This document shows, one piece after another, positions 1-10,944 of a stretch of 64,000 bases of DNA (positions are counted from its first letter, which is position 1; the number at the start of each line of letters is the position of its first letter). Made by a program: the position numbers and the translations under genes. The notes under the pieces are model-generated. The model worked only from the letters and a program-made list of their open reading frames with translations, was not told where the DNA came from and made no database searches. Origin of the DNA: Liolophura sinensis (taxonomy: Eukaryota > Mollusca > Polyplacophora > Chitonida > Chitonidae); the NCBI RefSeq assembly GCF_032854445.1, contig NC_088307.1, forward strand, positions 9,620,017 to 9,684,016, written 5' to 3'.

Positions 1-150
1 AAATAAATTTCACAAAATATTATATGCGGTGCTGAAACTTACAATTTTCCAGTAGAATATCATCCCATCTTCCAAGCAAACCTCAAAACACCTTTCAAAA
101 ATCAATAGAATTCAGGAAAAATGGGCAAATTAGTCATTGACGAAATTTAT
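1..150 (-). repeat. Degenerate interspersed repeat ('tttcagcacc' family)
   Basis: Reverse complement of a family whose core is aaggtgttttgaggtttgc ... attctactg ... gtaagtttcagcacc ... gcacttttttg. Here it reads ggtgctgaaacttacaattt, then aaacctcaaaacacctttc. Type unknown. Confidence 0.55.
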
Positions 151-315
151 GGTCTTTTAGAGTACATGTATTTGTTAAAAATTCACGAGTAAGAAATGAA
201 ACAACAATCAAATCAATAAATTAATCTTTTAGATGTTTTTTAATTCAGTAGTAAGACCAGCCGATTAAGACCTGCTTGTACATGTACAAGTTACTTGTAC
301 ACCATACTGGTTACC

Positions 316-431
316 CTCTGTGTTCTCTGGCCAATCTCCGTTTTCCACCCACCATAATGCTGGCCGCCGTCGTAGAAGTGAAATATTCCTGAGTACGGCG
401 TAAAACACCAATCAAATAAATAAATAAATAT
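316..431 (+). mobile_element. SINE 3' fragment
   Basis: Contains caccataatgctggccgcc, attcctgagtacggcgtaaa and an (aaat)n tail, i.e. the family's 3' half. The head is absent or too decayed to place; the left boundary is approximate. Confidence 0.8.
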
Positions 432-2190
432 TTGGCAAATCAAACCAGAAGTGGAAGAAATTATGCCATAGTATTTTGTGGATTTTTTGCTTATTTTTTT
501 TCTAATGTGATTACCATATAAGAGTTTGTATAGTAATTAAGCCAGATGATGCGAACCATTGAGGCTATCAAGGGTGAAATGTACCGAAACTTATTAGAAA
601 TATATTGACTTCAGAAGAAATGTTCCTGGAACATCTGATAAAAACTTGTCAGATTCGAAGATATATGTTGTGTCGCAGTATAAGCAAGTACATGATATGA
701 AACTTCTGTTAATACCTGGAGAAAGGAATGCATTTTTCAAAACAAAATTGCTTCCAAAATTGTTACATGTTATTCAATAAAATTTTTAATTACATGATCC
801 TACCCAAAATCATGTATATAGAGTTATATGCAAAAAAAAAAAAATTTTCCACATGGGTGGAATTTTATTTTGGGCTAGGAAAATGTATTCTTATTCTAAG
901 GACAGGAGTTTTTGTGTTGCTGAAAGACATTTCATGTCACAGATCCGTACTATGGAATTGTCAAATTATACCCTGTATGTGTGTTAATATTGTCTGTACA
1001 CTTTGCTAGTGGGGGAACCCATATTTACATATACAAGTGTATATATCATTATATGCTTATATATACTCGGAGGCCTGAAATACTGGTGTGACTGTGCTCC
1101 AGATTTATCAATGCCATATGTTGGGTTGAAGTACTTTAATTGCTACTATAATGATTTAGAGTTCTTGCTTTATGTATGAAACCAAAGAAGTTCTATAATT
1201 GAGTGAGAAATTCCCTAGTATGACACTACAGAAAACAGTGAAATAAATAAATTGCACGAGGTCAGATACTGCTGGAGAATAATAACATGTGCACGTAGAT
1301 GTTGTTTATTGTTTTCAACAGGGATGTATTAATTCCATTTGTCAGATCATTAAACTCTAAACTTCCTGTCATCTAAATGGAGTAAATGTTTCCCATGTTG
1401 CAAATTACACAAAAGGAAAGCTCAGTTTTACTAAGTTTCTATGAAGTGTTATTCTGTGTCAGGTATCCCTTTTGCTTGCCCATAACAATTAAGTGTCCAG
1501 CATCTTACTATAAATTATAGTACAGACCTCCCGCACCCCTTTTTACTGTCAGAAGACTTGTCATGCACAACTTTCAGCATTATTCTCCAACCCCTTCCTG
1601 CCCCCCTTTTGCTATCCCCATTTGAGCCCCTAGATCCTGGGATGTCTTGAGGGTTTCAAGGCCAAAGTCCCCTTGTTTTAACCCTGCACCCCCACATGCT
1701 TCTGCTTAACCCAAGGACATTTGTCTCAAGAGTAGGCAGCTTTAATCATTTTCATCTGTCCCCTGGCATCACCATAAGCACTGGGAATTACATTGGTTTC
1801 CCTTGCCCATTTAGTACATAAGCATCTGTCTGCCCTCTAGGGTGGTGCTTGGTTGGGGTGAAACACTGGGCTGTACTGTGTATATATGTGTTTATAAAGT
1901 CTCTGGGTAACAAGTGGATAAGAATAGATGAACCTGGTATAGTATTTATATGTTTGCAAATAACTTTTTGAGCAATGCCATAAAGTAGAAGCAGTTTCAA
2001 AATGCATTCAATCCAACTTGTGTTTCTGAAGATTCTGCATATTATTTACATTTAGTTGAATTTTTGTATACCATAGACAAGACGGGATTTCATTCCTGAG
2101 AGTGTCTTTGCAAGCTTGTGTCGTCAGTGCATACATGGGCGTTTACATTTGCTTTGTGGTATAATATAAGAATCATCACTATTGTGAATA
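432..2190. other. Intergenic DNA without recognised features
   Basis: AT-rich, with a C-rich patch near 1530-1710. No coding block with family similarity and no repeat I could place. Confidence 0.5.
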
Positions 2191-2339
2191 TACTGAAACC
2201 AGTGAATATACTGAGACCAGTAAATGTACCAATACCAGTAAATATATCCAAACCAGTAAATATACCAATACCAGCAATTACAACAGACACTAGTGAATAT
2301 AACATCAAGGACTGAATATATTTACTCACACCAATGTGT

Positions 2340-2680
2340 GAATATAACTGACATTAGTGATAATAACTTACATCAGTGAGTATACAAGTAACTGATATCT
2401 GGAAGGGAATATAACTGACATTAGTCATAATGACTTCCAGCAGTGAATATACAAGTAACTGATATCTGGAAGGGAATATAACTGACATTAGTGATAATAA
2501 CTTACATCAGTGAGTATACAAGTAACTGATATCTGGAAGGGAATATAACTGACATTAGCGATAATAACTTACATCAGTGAGTATACAAGTAACTGATATC
2601 TGGAAGGGAATATAACTGACATTAGTCATAATGACTTCCAGCAGTGAATATACAAGTAACTGACATCAGGAAGTGAATAT
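2340..2680. repeat. 67-bp tandem repeat, about five copies
   Basis: gaatataactgacattag recurs at 2340, 2407, 2474, 2541 and 2608, an exact 67-bp period. A looser array of 18-bp-like units (ccagtaaatataccaat) precedes it from ~2195. Open frames here arise from the repeats. Confidence 0.9.
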
Positions 2681-2689
2681 AACTTACAC

Positions 2690-2990
2690 TGACTCCAGTG
2701 AATACACTGACACTAGGAAGAGAATACACTTACACCAGGGTTGAATGTACTGACACCAGGGAGAGAATACACTGACACCAGGGAGTGAATACACTGACAC
2801 CAGGGAGTGAATACACTGACACCAGGGAGAGAATACACTTACACCAGAGAGTGAATATACTGACACCAGGGAGTGAATACACTTACGTCAGTGAGTGAAT
2901 ACACCTACTCTAGAAAGTGAATACAGTGATGACAAGGAGTGAATATACTGATGCAAGTGAATATTCTGAAACTGATGCCAGTGAATATAC
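2690..2990. repeat. 22-bp minisatellite (gaatacactgacaccaggga gt)
   Basis: gaatacactgacaccag recurs at 2765, 2787 and 2809 with looser copies on both sides. It shares words with the adjacent 67-bp array, so the two probably grew from one seed. Confidence 0.85.
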
Positions 2991-2999
2991 TTACTCTTA

Positions 3000-4239
3000 A
3001 ATATACATGTAAATACATGTAAATATATGCTGCTGAAATTTAGTGTGATTTCCAAGCTATGTATTCGATATGAAATTTTAATAAAAATACTAGATAACTT
3101 AGCAGGAGATATACTCTGAATATGTGCAAACTTCTGAAGCAAAGTGAAAATTGGTGGTGAAAATAAAAAGATATATGTAGATGAGGAAAAGCTCAACAAA
3201 TGCTGTATGTTTGGGTATTACATGAACACATATTATATTTTGGTTAGGTTCCTTTCTCCTCAGTCCAACTTTCCTGAGCTTAAAGAATGTACATACATGC
3301 ATGTATATGTACATACCAACATGGTGAAACCTCACCAGCCAATGGCCATGTGTTTATAGTTTTGCCCAAAGAAAGACCCTTACACCATATGTGGCAATGG
3401 TTAATTGTAAAATGGAAGGGTTTGTGTGCTTGAAGTTATACACAGACATGACCTTTGTCCTGTTGTTAACACTTTGCCTACAGCTACTGTCATGGTGGGA
3501 TGTCCTTTGTGGTTTTGGCCCTCTGTACCTACATGTACAGTAGATTCTCTAGTTTCTCAAAGCTATATGTACATGTATATTCAGGCATTAAAAGAAGCAA
3601 ATTTGCAAAAGTCTCTGGCTTATTCAGCTAAATTAATGGTTGTTGTTGCCCCAGTCAAAATTAAGGCAAGAGCGACTCATATTCTTCTGTACAGCATTAA
3701 ACTACGGACAACCAAATTAACTGAAAGCCTTTCTTAGAGAGCAAACCTTAACCACAGCCTTTGACAAATTCCCTGTCTGCATGCAGATGGTGTCTGCAGT
3801 GATCTGTCATTTGAAAAATCTCTGGATTCAGATCTTGAGGTGATTCATGATCCAGATCCAGGGATCCAAATTTTAATGAAGTGATCCATATATAGCCAAT
3901 CAAATTCAATTAAAGCATAGTTGAAGGTAATGTCTTTACATTACACCTGGCGGCCATAACATAAGCTAGAAATGTGTTTTTTTTTTTAATTTATGTCTCA
4001 TTTTGACAATGGATGAAACTTTTTTTTTTTTAAAGAGGATTATGGCAGAATTAAGAGTTGTAAGGTAATGGTGAGTGTATATATAACAACTCTGTAGGGT
4101 CCCCTTCCTGTCTAGACCTGGGTCTATCATCTGTTAAGTATTCAGAGGAGAAAAGTCTAAAACAAGAGAAACACAACATTCCTGGACCATTTAACCTAAA
4201 CTCCGCATGAGCCTGTATCATGCACATGGTATGCTCTAT
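3000..4239. other. Intergenic DNA without recognised features
   Basis: Several TACATGTA palindromes and T-runs. Short open frames show no family similarity. Confidence 0.5.
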
Positions 4240-4415
4240 AGCTGGATTTCTTGTGGAGGCTAAGCGACCGTGTGTGGGAGAGTCTGACAGCAACCTGCTG
4301 ATGGTCATGAGTTTCCCTTGGGCTCGGCCCTGTTTTCTCCCACCATAATGCTGGCCGTCATCACTATAAGTGAAATATTCTTGAGTATGGCATAAAATAC
4401 CGATCAAATAAATAC
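4240..4415 (+). mobile_element. Diverged SINE body and tail
   Basis: Aligns by eye to the body of the full-length copy 0.4 kb downstream (gacagcaacctgctgatgg, caccataatgctggccg, attcttgagtatgg). No tRNA-like head is seen. Boundaries are approximate. Confidence 0.75.
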
Positions 4416-4785
4416 AAAAGTATTGACGCTAAGCGATATTTGGAGGAAAGCATTCTGTCATTTATGAGGCTGAACTTCTTTGCTGCCTTAATTGTTACAT
4501 CTACATTAAGTTACTTAAGGCGCCTTGCTGGTTTGAAGGTTATTTATTTATTTATTTGACTTGGTTTTAAAGACATTCTAAAGGGGATTTTGCACTTATG
4601 CAACTTCAGTCAAGTTTATAGGTGAAGAAAACTGAGAAACTGCCCTTCATCACAAACATGCCAATTCTGCATCCTGACTTAGAGGGACTCCATACAGCCT
4701 GTGACTTTATTGGTCCATGCAGTGACACAGTGCTATCCATAAATAGGTCAGCAGTACAGTGTTAAAGCTAACTTCAAACAGACAG

Positions 4786-5055
4786 GGGGCCTCCGTGGCT
4801 CAGTCGGTTAGCGCTAGCGCAGCGTAATGACCCAGGAGCCTCTCACCAATGCAGTCGCTGTGAGTTCAAGTCCAGCTCATGCTGCCTTCCTCTCCGGCCG
4901 TAAGTGGGAAGGTCTGCCAGCAACCTGCAGATGGTCGTGGGTTTCCCCCGGGCTGTGCCCGGTTTCCACCCACCATAATGCTGGCCGCCGTCGTATAAGT
5001 GAAATATTCTTGAGTACGGCGTAATACACCAATCAAAAAAAAAAAAAAAAAAAAA
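4786..5055 (+). mobile_element. Full-length tRNA-derived SINE with 12-bp target-site duplication
   Basis: The element starts ggggcctccgtggctcag and ends in a long A-run. The head has a tRNA-like A box (tggctcagtcggttagcgc) and B box (gagttcaagtcc); the body ends attcttgagtacggcgtaa. TCAAACAGACAG flanks it exactly at 4774-4785 and 5056-5067. The perfect duplication and the little-decayed head suggest a fairly recent insertion by reverse transcription with borrowed LINE machinery. Non-coding; open frames through it are chance. Confidence 0.93.
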
Positions 5056-5322
5056 TCAAACAGACAGTCATGGTGTCAATGACTTGTATAGTTTGAAAGT
5101 AACTTCTCCCCACCCATAAAAATAAAATTATTAAATTTAAAAAAAAGATGCCCCCCCCCCCACCCATCCCCCTGGGACAAGAACTCTTCTTCCCAAAAAA
5201 ACCCCCAGAAAACAAACAAAACAAAACACATGGTGTTATTTGTAGCTCGGGAACTGACTTCCTCTAGTGGATGTAATCATCATAGGTAGGCTTAAAATTC
5301 TGTCCTTGTTTGAGTAGAGGCC

Positions 5323-5882
5323 TGGCCTCCGTGATCTAGTGATTAATGACCAAAGAACTGCTCACAACTGTGGTCGCTGATAGTTAATAATAATAGTAAT
5401 ACTGGCTTTATTTCAAGAGTGTAAAATACAATGCGTACTACAATCCGTATACTCAGTCAGCAGTGGGTTGATCTACCCTGAGGCCCTCAGACACAAACAA
5501 ATTTGAAACTATATGTTATATTACATATGCATTGGAAAACATGACAATTTGAATTGTGTAAACCAGTTGCAACAAGATTTTGACAACAATATATATATAT
5601 AGATATACAGTGGCATATTAAATCAACACAAAATACTTAAACAGAGAAATAATAATAAAAGCAAGTGGGAATTTTGCCACCATAACTATCCTAAGTTCAA
5701 GCCCAGTTTATGCTGGCTTCCTCCCTGTTTGTACGTGGAAAAATCTGCCAAAAACCTGTGGATTGCTTGTGGGCTGTGGCTCTGCTTGATTTCCTTCCAC
5801 AACCCCACCATAATGCTGGCCACAGTCATAGTGAAATATTCTTCACTACGGCGTAAAACTTTAATCAGATGAATAAATTAAT
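5323..5882 (+). mobile_element. Old SINE split by a nested insertion
   Basis: The head (ggcctccgtgatctagtg ... tggtcgctga) ends near 5378. The body resumes near 5691 (taagttcaagcccag) and runs to a tail at 5882. The ~312 bp between are not part of the family. Confidence 0.75.
5379..5690. mobile_element. Unidentified ~310-bp insertion inside a SINE
   Basis: Lies exactly between the two halves of the SINE. Its ends are the 8-bp inverted pair gatagtta / taactatc. The first bases are (ata)n-like, followed by gtaatactggctttatttc. There is no open frame of note. A non-autonomous DNA element or another SINE are both possible. Confidence 0.5.
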
Positions 5883-8800
5883 CAGAGGGTCATCAGTGAG
5901 AAATTAAGGCCTAATAGCTACAAACAGAAACAGTTATGGTGTGAATAACTTGTAAGGTGTAAAACAATGTCCCTCTATCCGAAAAACAAATGAACAAAAG
6001 AAAAAAAAATTGAAAATCAAATATTGTTATTTTTAGCTTTGTTTTGACTTCTTATAGGGATGTAATTATTGCTGGTAGGCTTATAAACATTCTATTACTT
6101 GTGAGTAGTAAGGAAAACTGTTAAAATTGTATTAGTGTCCCATTAAATGAGAATAGGCCAAACACACTTGATTCCATGTGTCTGGTCACCTTCCCATATT
6201 TGTAATTACTGAATTAACATTATTTTACCAGAAATTGTAACAAATGTCATTTATGTGATCAAATAACAGCCGAATTAACAGTAATAAAAAATAAAAATTA
6301 TTTGCGCCACATGTACCTTGTCCAAAATATTGAGATGGAAAGCAAGGAGTCAAGTGTCACTGGCCCCTCTGTGTGTTAAACCACACCTCCTTTTTCCTTG
6401 AGTGGTTAGGTCAAGAAAGATGTGTTATGTGAGTATATGGCCTGCAGCAGCCTTCCCTCAGCTTCTGCAGTCCAGATTGTCAGCCAGTGTAGTATGTAGC
6501 GGGGGTTTTCTCACACCCACGTAACTGCTCTCTTAACCTGTTTTGGTGGCAGAGTATGTCTATTATGTACAGGGAGAGGCTGCGGGTTAGAAAATACATG
6601 TACAGTGCTGGAACTTATAACTTTTTGAGACAAATGCTCTGAGGGCAGGTGATTTTCAAAATCTGCCCTTATACGAGTTACTTTCCAGAAAATCAAGTAA
6701 CTTCTCAACAAATTACATGCTGAAAAAGGCTTGCCTGTTTATATGGTACTGTATTACCCACCTAGCCAGTGGAACATGTACAGTGTATGCTGCAATGATT
6801 AAAATCATGTATCAATTTTCCGAAAAAATAATAATAATAATAAGACAATAATTTAAACAGTAAATATGTCAAAAAACTATTTTTTTAAATCAGATTTTAT
6901 AACTACATGTATTAGTATTACCCAACATAAATTCTGACTTCATTTCATGAGATATATTTCTATGTTTATCACCGAATGGCAACACTTCTGGAAATGGTGA
7001 AAAGGTTTCTAAGAGGCTGACGACATCTGACATGAAGGTATTATTCATGTATATCTGGAATTGTCCAAGAGATCAGCACGAAAGAATATGTTTGGAGGGC
7101 ATTCATAACCTAGGCTTAGAAGTAACTGAGGTGTGAAATGCATATTTGATCTCAATAAAGCAAATGAGAAGTGACCATAGACTTGTGGTATTGCCTACAA
7201 GGGCAACCATTAGGGACATTTTGCTTGCCTGCACGTATTTTCACTTGCCCACGGCAAACAGGCAAGTGTTAAGTTCCAGCAGTGATATGTAGGCACTTGA
7301 ATCCTTGTCATACAAGTATATTATCTAGGCTTTGAAAAAAGACACCAAGACATTTTGTTTACAGCCAGAATCATTCTTTTCTCAGTGTGTGATTTTTCTT
7401 TTACTCAGTCGTGGTGCTAGAGTGTAAACTGCTACTGTTCATGCATTTACATTCTCTGATTTTACTCTCTGTGCTATAGGCCTAATTATATTGTGACACC
7501 TAGCAAATTGTTTTGTGCAATCTAACAAACAATCATTTACAAAACATACTAACAAACTGTTATGTGCAACAGGCTACATGTTTAGGACAGGCCCACCCAG
7601 TCATTGGCCTGCTGTTGGCTTCATCCATGTGGAAGAAATCTGCAGAGGTATTTAATGATGTAACTCACTGAGTGTTGATGAGGATGACTGTGTCACCCTG
7701 TCTATGTCTGGCCTTATTTTAAGGATTCAGGATATGTCCATGTACATGTAGTGGACTCATTGTTGAAGGATAAACCAGTTTAAAGAGCTAGTACAACATA
7801 CATTTACCCAGATATTGTTTAAAAGCTCATAACTGTCACTTTCATTTCATTATTATAAGTATGTAAAAGAAGTAAGTATGTAACCTGTACATGTACAGGT
7901 TGCTTCTGTCCCCAGATAAGATATCTGATAAGTCATCAGATTGAAGCTTACATCCAAGTCCAATTCTGTATCTCACAAGTTCTAGAATCACTTGCTTTGA
8001 TCAGTTGTTTATGGTGCGCTGGTGGCATTAATGGAGTGTTTGATGGCGTTAGTGGTGCCACTTGCGCAGTTTTGCATTTGTTGACCACTTGTTTTTCAAC
8101 AACATGAATGGTATGTAAATCTGTATGTAAGAAAGTTTATCAGTAATTTGTCAAAGGTCATTATTTTCACCATTGAAGAATTACGCTCAGAGTCGATCAC
8201 TCAGAGTCTTATATCGCTAATTGAGCTTCTTTCCACTGGCTAGATGTGGGAATTAAGTTTGCAGATTGATTTATAAAGGTTCTGTACTCATTGTTTGGCT
8301 TTCCCTTTGTGGGAAATGCAACAGTGTCTGATCCAGTCAACATTTGATAAGTATGACTTTTTCAAGCAGTGTAGTATATGCCTATCCGATTTCCTCATCA
8401 AGTTCTCTCTAAGTAGCCAAACCTTGATGAAGGATAATTTTTTTTTCAAATTTGCTAACTTGTTAATTTCAGGTAATATTGTTATGCATTGATTTAAAGG
8501 TTCCATCATGATCCACACATTCACCATGCAGTCATCCTCTGCATGTACATGTATCTCATTTATCCCTCACTTTCCCTGTAGTCCATACACACTAGGGACA
8601 CATTGTCTGGGGTAAAGACTTTAAGAAATTGTAGTGGGATCTAAATGCCTCCCTAATGACATCCACATGTGGGATTGAACTGGTGTACATTGTACATGTT
8701 CTTATATCACTTGAAGGGGTTGGTCCCTGATACATGGTAGACTGCCTGAAACTTTAGGCTTTAATGCTTGTAGCATGGGTAGGAACCATGGGTACAATGG

Positions 8801-9414
8801 GGAATACATGTTCCCTAAATGCACAGGGAAGATCAAGGCTCATTTACATGTGTGTGCAGTAATTTGTCACTAGAATGACAATTGTAATGGGACCAGACAG
8901 GTCTCTGTGCAACTTGTGAAAAGGAATTCAGTGATTTTTTGTTGTAAGGATGGAGTCTATTTTATTTATTGCATAGCCTAGTGCTAATTTGCATTAAATA
9001 CTCAAAAACTTTTTCCTGTTGTTGAAAGCAGCTAAAGTTATTGAATTTCATTTTTGGTACAACAACTAAGCAACATTTTTATAGCATTTTTGTCGATCTT
9101 CATTCAGGTTCATGTATTGATATCTACAGCTGTCAAACATCTTTTAGCTGAGAGAAAAAAACATTTCTCCTGTTACCAGCAGTTTTGTTGCTGGTTTACA
9201 AATACATGTATTTTACTACTTGACATACGTGACCATGGTTACATATAAATGCCAGTGGTTTTGCGGATTGTTGCAAAACTGTTATGTCAGAGGATGTATT
9301 ATTACTCTCTCAATCGCTTTTGGTAAAAGTTTCTGAAAAGCTGTTCTGAAATAATTATATCAATCACTGATCATTGAAATGGGATCAGCTTCTTTAATAT
9401 TCCCAAGAAAATGT
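5883..9414. other. Intergenic DNA without recognised features
   Basis: AT-rich sequence with an (ata)n microsatellite near 6826-6843 and many TACATGTA or TGTACATG words. No gene, RNA gene or well-defined mobile element was recognised. Confidence 0.5.
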
Positions 9415-9990
9415 TTGTCTGGGGTTCTGTTGTAGAAATACTCATAACAGAAAATGTCAGTGGTTAAAGACCATTCTGTACAGGTTGTTTTCGTAGTCAG
9501 AGCGATCGATTTTCTTTTGTCATTCTTTTCTTACAAAACAAATGTTAGAGGTTATGGAAAAAGAGACAAAAAAAGAAAACAAAACAGGAACAACAAAAAA
9601 TAAGAAGAAAACTCGGACAAGAAAGTTCCACAGCTTTCTGGATTTTTGTTACAGAAATACTCATAAAAGAAAATGTCAGTGTGGTTAGAGACCATTCTGT
9701 ACAGGTTGTTATCATTGTCAAAAGCACTGATTTTCTTTTGTCAATCTTTTCTTACAGGACAGATGTTAGAGATTATGGAAAAAAAAAGAAAAAAAAAAAA
9801 CAAAAAGTAAAACTTGGACAAGAAAGTTACACGACTTTCTGGATTTTTGTTGAAGGAATAAAAAGAAAATGTCAGTGGTTGGAGACCTCTCTGTGCAGGT
9901 TGTGATCATGATCAAAACCACTGAGTCTCTTTTCGGAAAAGTTGTTAGATGACAGGTTTTGGATAAATTAAAAGAAAAAACTTGGACAAG
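9415..9990. repeat. About 200-220-bp tandem triplication upstream of the gene
   Basis: gaaaatgtcagtg(t)ggtt plus acaggttgt, tttcttttgtcaatctttt and cttggacaagaaag recur three times, with starts near 9434, 9653 and 9851. It ends about 0.9 kb before the signal-peptide exon. Confidence 0.8.
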
Positions 9991-10319
9991 AAAGGGTCAT
10001 TGGGTTTAGGCCTAGATACCCATCTTTTGGTGGTTTGGGTGACAGGATGCAGCCTCAGGATACTGTGACTGGGTTGTGAATATAGCAGGTTACATTTTGG
10101 TCCTGAGTGAAGACCATATCCCCATCAGTAAACTCAATAGCTGGGTAACTGTTGGTCTAAGGTTACCACTGGAACCACTTCAAACAGGGAGGAATTTGGT
10201 TGTGATCTACATATACATATGGGACCATGTGGAACACAGGGCTGGGATCCCTGCTACAGTTGAGCTCAGGGGTGACCTCCCCCAACTAAGACCATTGGCT
10301 GCTTGCTAAGACATATGTC

Positions 10320-10856
10320 ACCTAGTCAAGTCAGTCAGGCAGGCAGGGTTTGTCAAGGGGCCGCTGGGTTGTCCTTTTGCAGCGACGGCACATCCACAGG
10401 CTGGAAGCAGTAGAGTTGCCTTCTTACATAGTTCTGCCCTGTGACTGCTTCGAGTGTTCAGCATAGAGTTAGACATTGTAGGCAACCTAGGTTGATTCTG
10501 CAGTGGCTGACTTTGGCGAATACATGTAAGTAGGGAGACTGGGCAGCAGTGTGCGAGGGTGCCTCAATAACTGCCAGAGCCTGCCTACGGGTGCTTGCTC
10601 TATTCCCCCTCCCACAAAGCTTGTCCCAGATTGTCGCCAAGCCGACAGGGCCTGGACTGCAATCCAAACTAGAGCTGCGAAGCTTTGCCTACGGCGACAT
10701 GGTGGTGTGAACGTGGTGATGAGGGAAGGGTGAGCGTTTTTGTAGTCGGATTGTGATTGGAGAATGGGAACTGGTGTTGGAAGACCTTCGTGTCCAAGGT
10801 GTTCTGGGTGGAGTGGGAAGACCATGGGGCATGGTGCCTCCATAAGGAATACTCTC
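10320..10856 (+). promoter_or_regulatory. Probable 5' flank and 5' untranslated leader of the collagen gene
   Basis: This stretch before the signal-peptide exon is visibly richer in G and C than the AT-rich DNA on both sides. No TATA box or transcription start can be fixed. Two tiny upstream reading frames lie at 10699-10710 (ATG GTG GTG stop) and 10719-10733 (four codons and stop); if transcribed, they would lie in the leader. A more distal leader exon is possible. Assignment rests on position and composition only. Confidence 0.4.
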
Positions 10857-10944
10857 ATGGATCTCCACAAAGTTATGGAGTCGCTATTTCTGGTGCTACT
10901 TCTCCTTCCCGCCATCTTTGGGGCCAATGTCCACCTTACTCCAG
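10857..10944 (+). CDS. COL5A1/COL11A1-like: Exon 1: start codon and signal peptide
   Basis: ATG at 10857 opens MDLHKV followed by [17 protein letters not shown], a textbook hydrophobic signal peptide with likely cleavage after FGA, then NVHLTPG. The donor is CCAG|gtaaca at 10945, leaving phase 1, and the next exon's GA completes a Gly codon. A second in-frame ATG at 10875 has a better context (G at -3 and +4) and could be the real start. An in-frame ATG at 10764 would add 31 residues ahead of the signal and is less likely. Role: directs the procollagen chain to the endoplasmic reticulum. Start choice is inference; the signal peptide itself is clear. Confidence 0.85.

Noticed and set aside
2690-2990. 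CRISPR-like array or repetitive protein gene
   Set aside because: Head-to-tail minisatellite without unique spacers, in a eukaryotic genome; the minus-strand open frame follows only from a unit lacking stops.
4786-4875. tRNA gene call from the A- and B-box-like head
   Set aside because: The same head recurs as the start of a dispersed element with body, tail and target-site duplications, so it is a SINE, not a functional tRNA gene.
10076-10309. Open frame just upstream of the gene
   Set aside because: No family similarity and no splice link to the collagen frame; it lies in the presumed 5' flank.
10764-10856. N-terminal extension of the collagen from the ATG at 10764
   Set aside because: It would place 31 non-hydrophobic residues before a normal signal peptide; the ATG at 10857 or 10875 is simpler.
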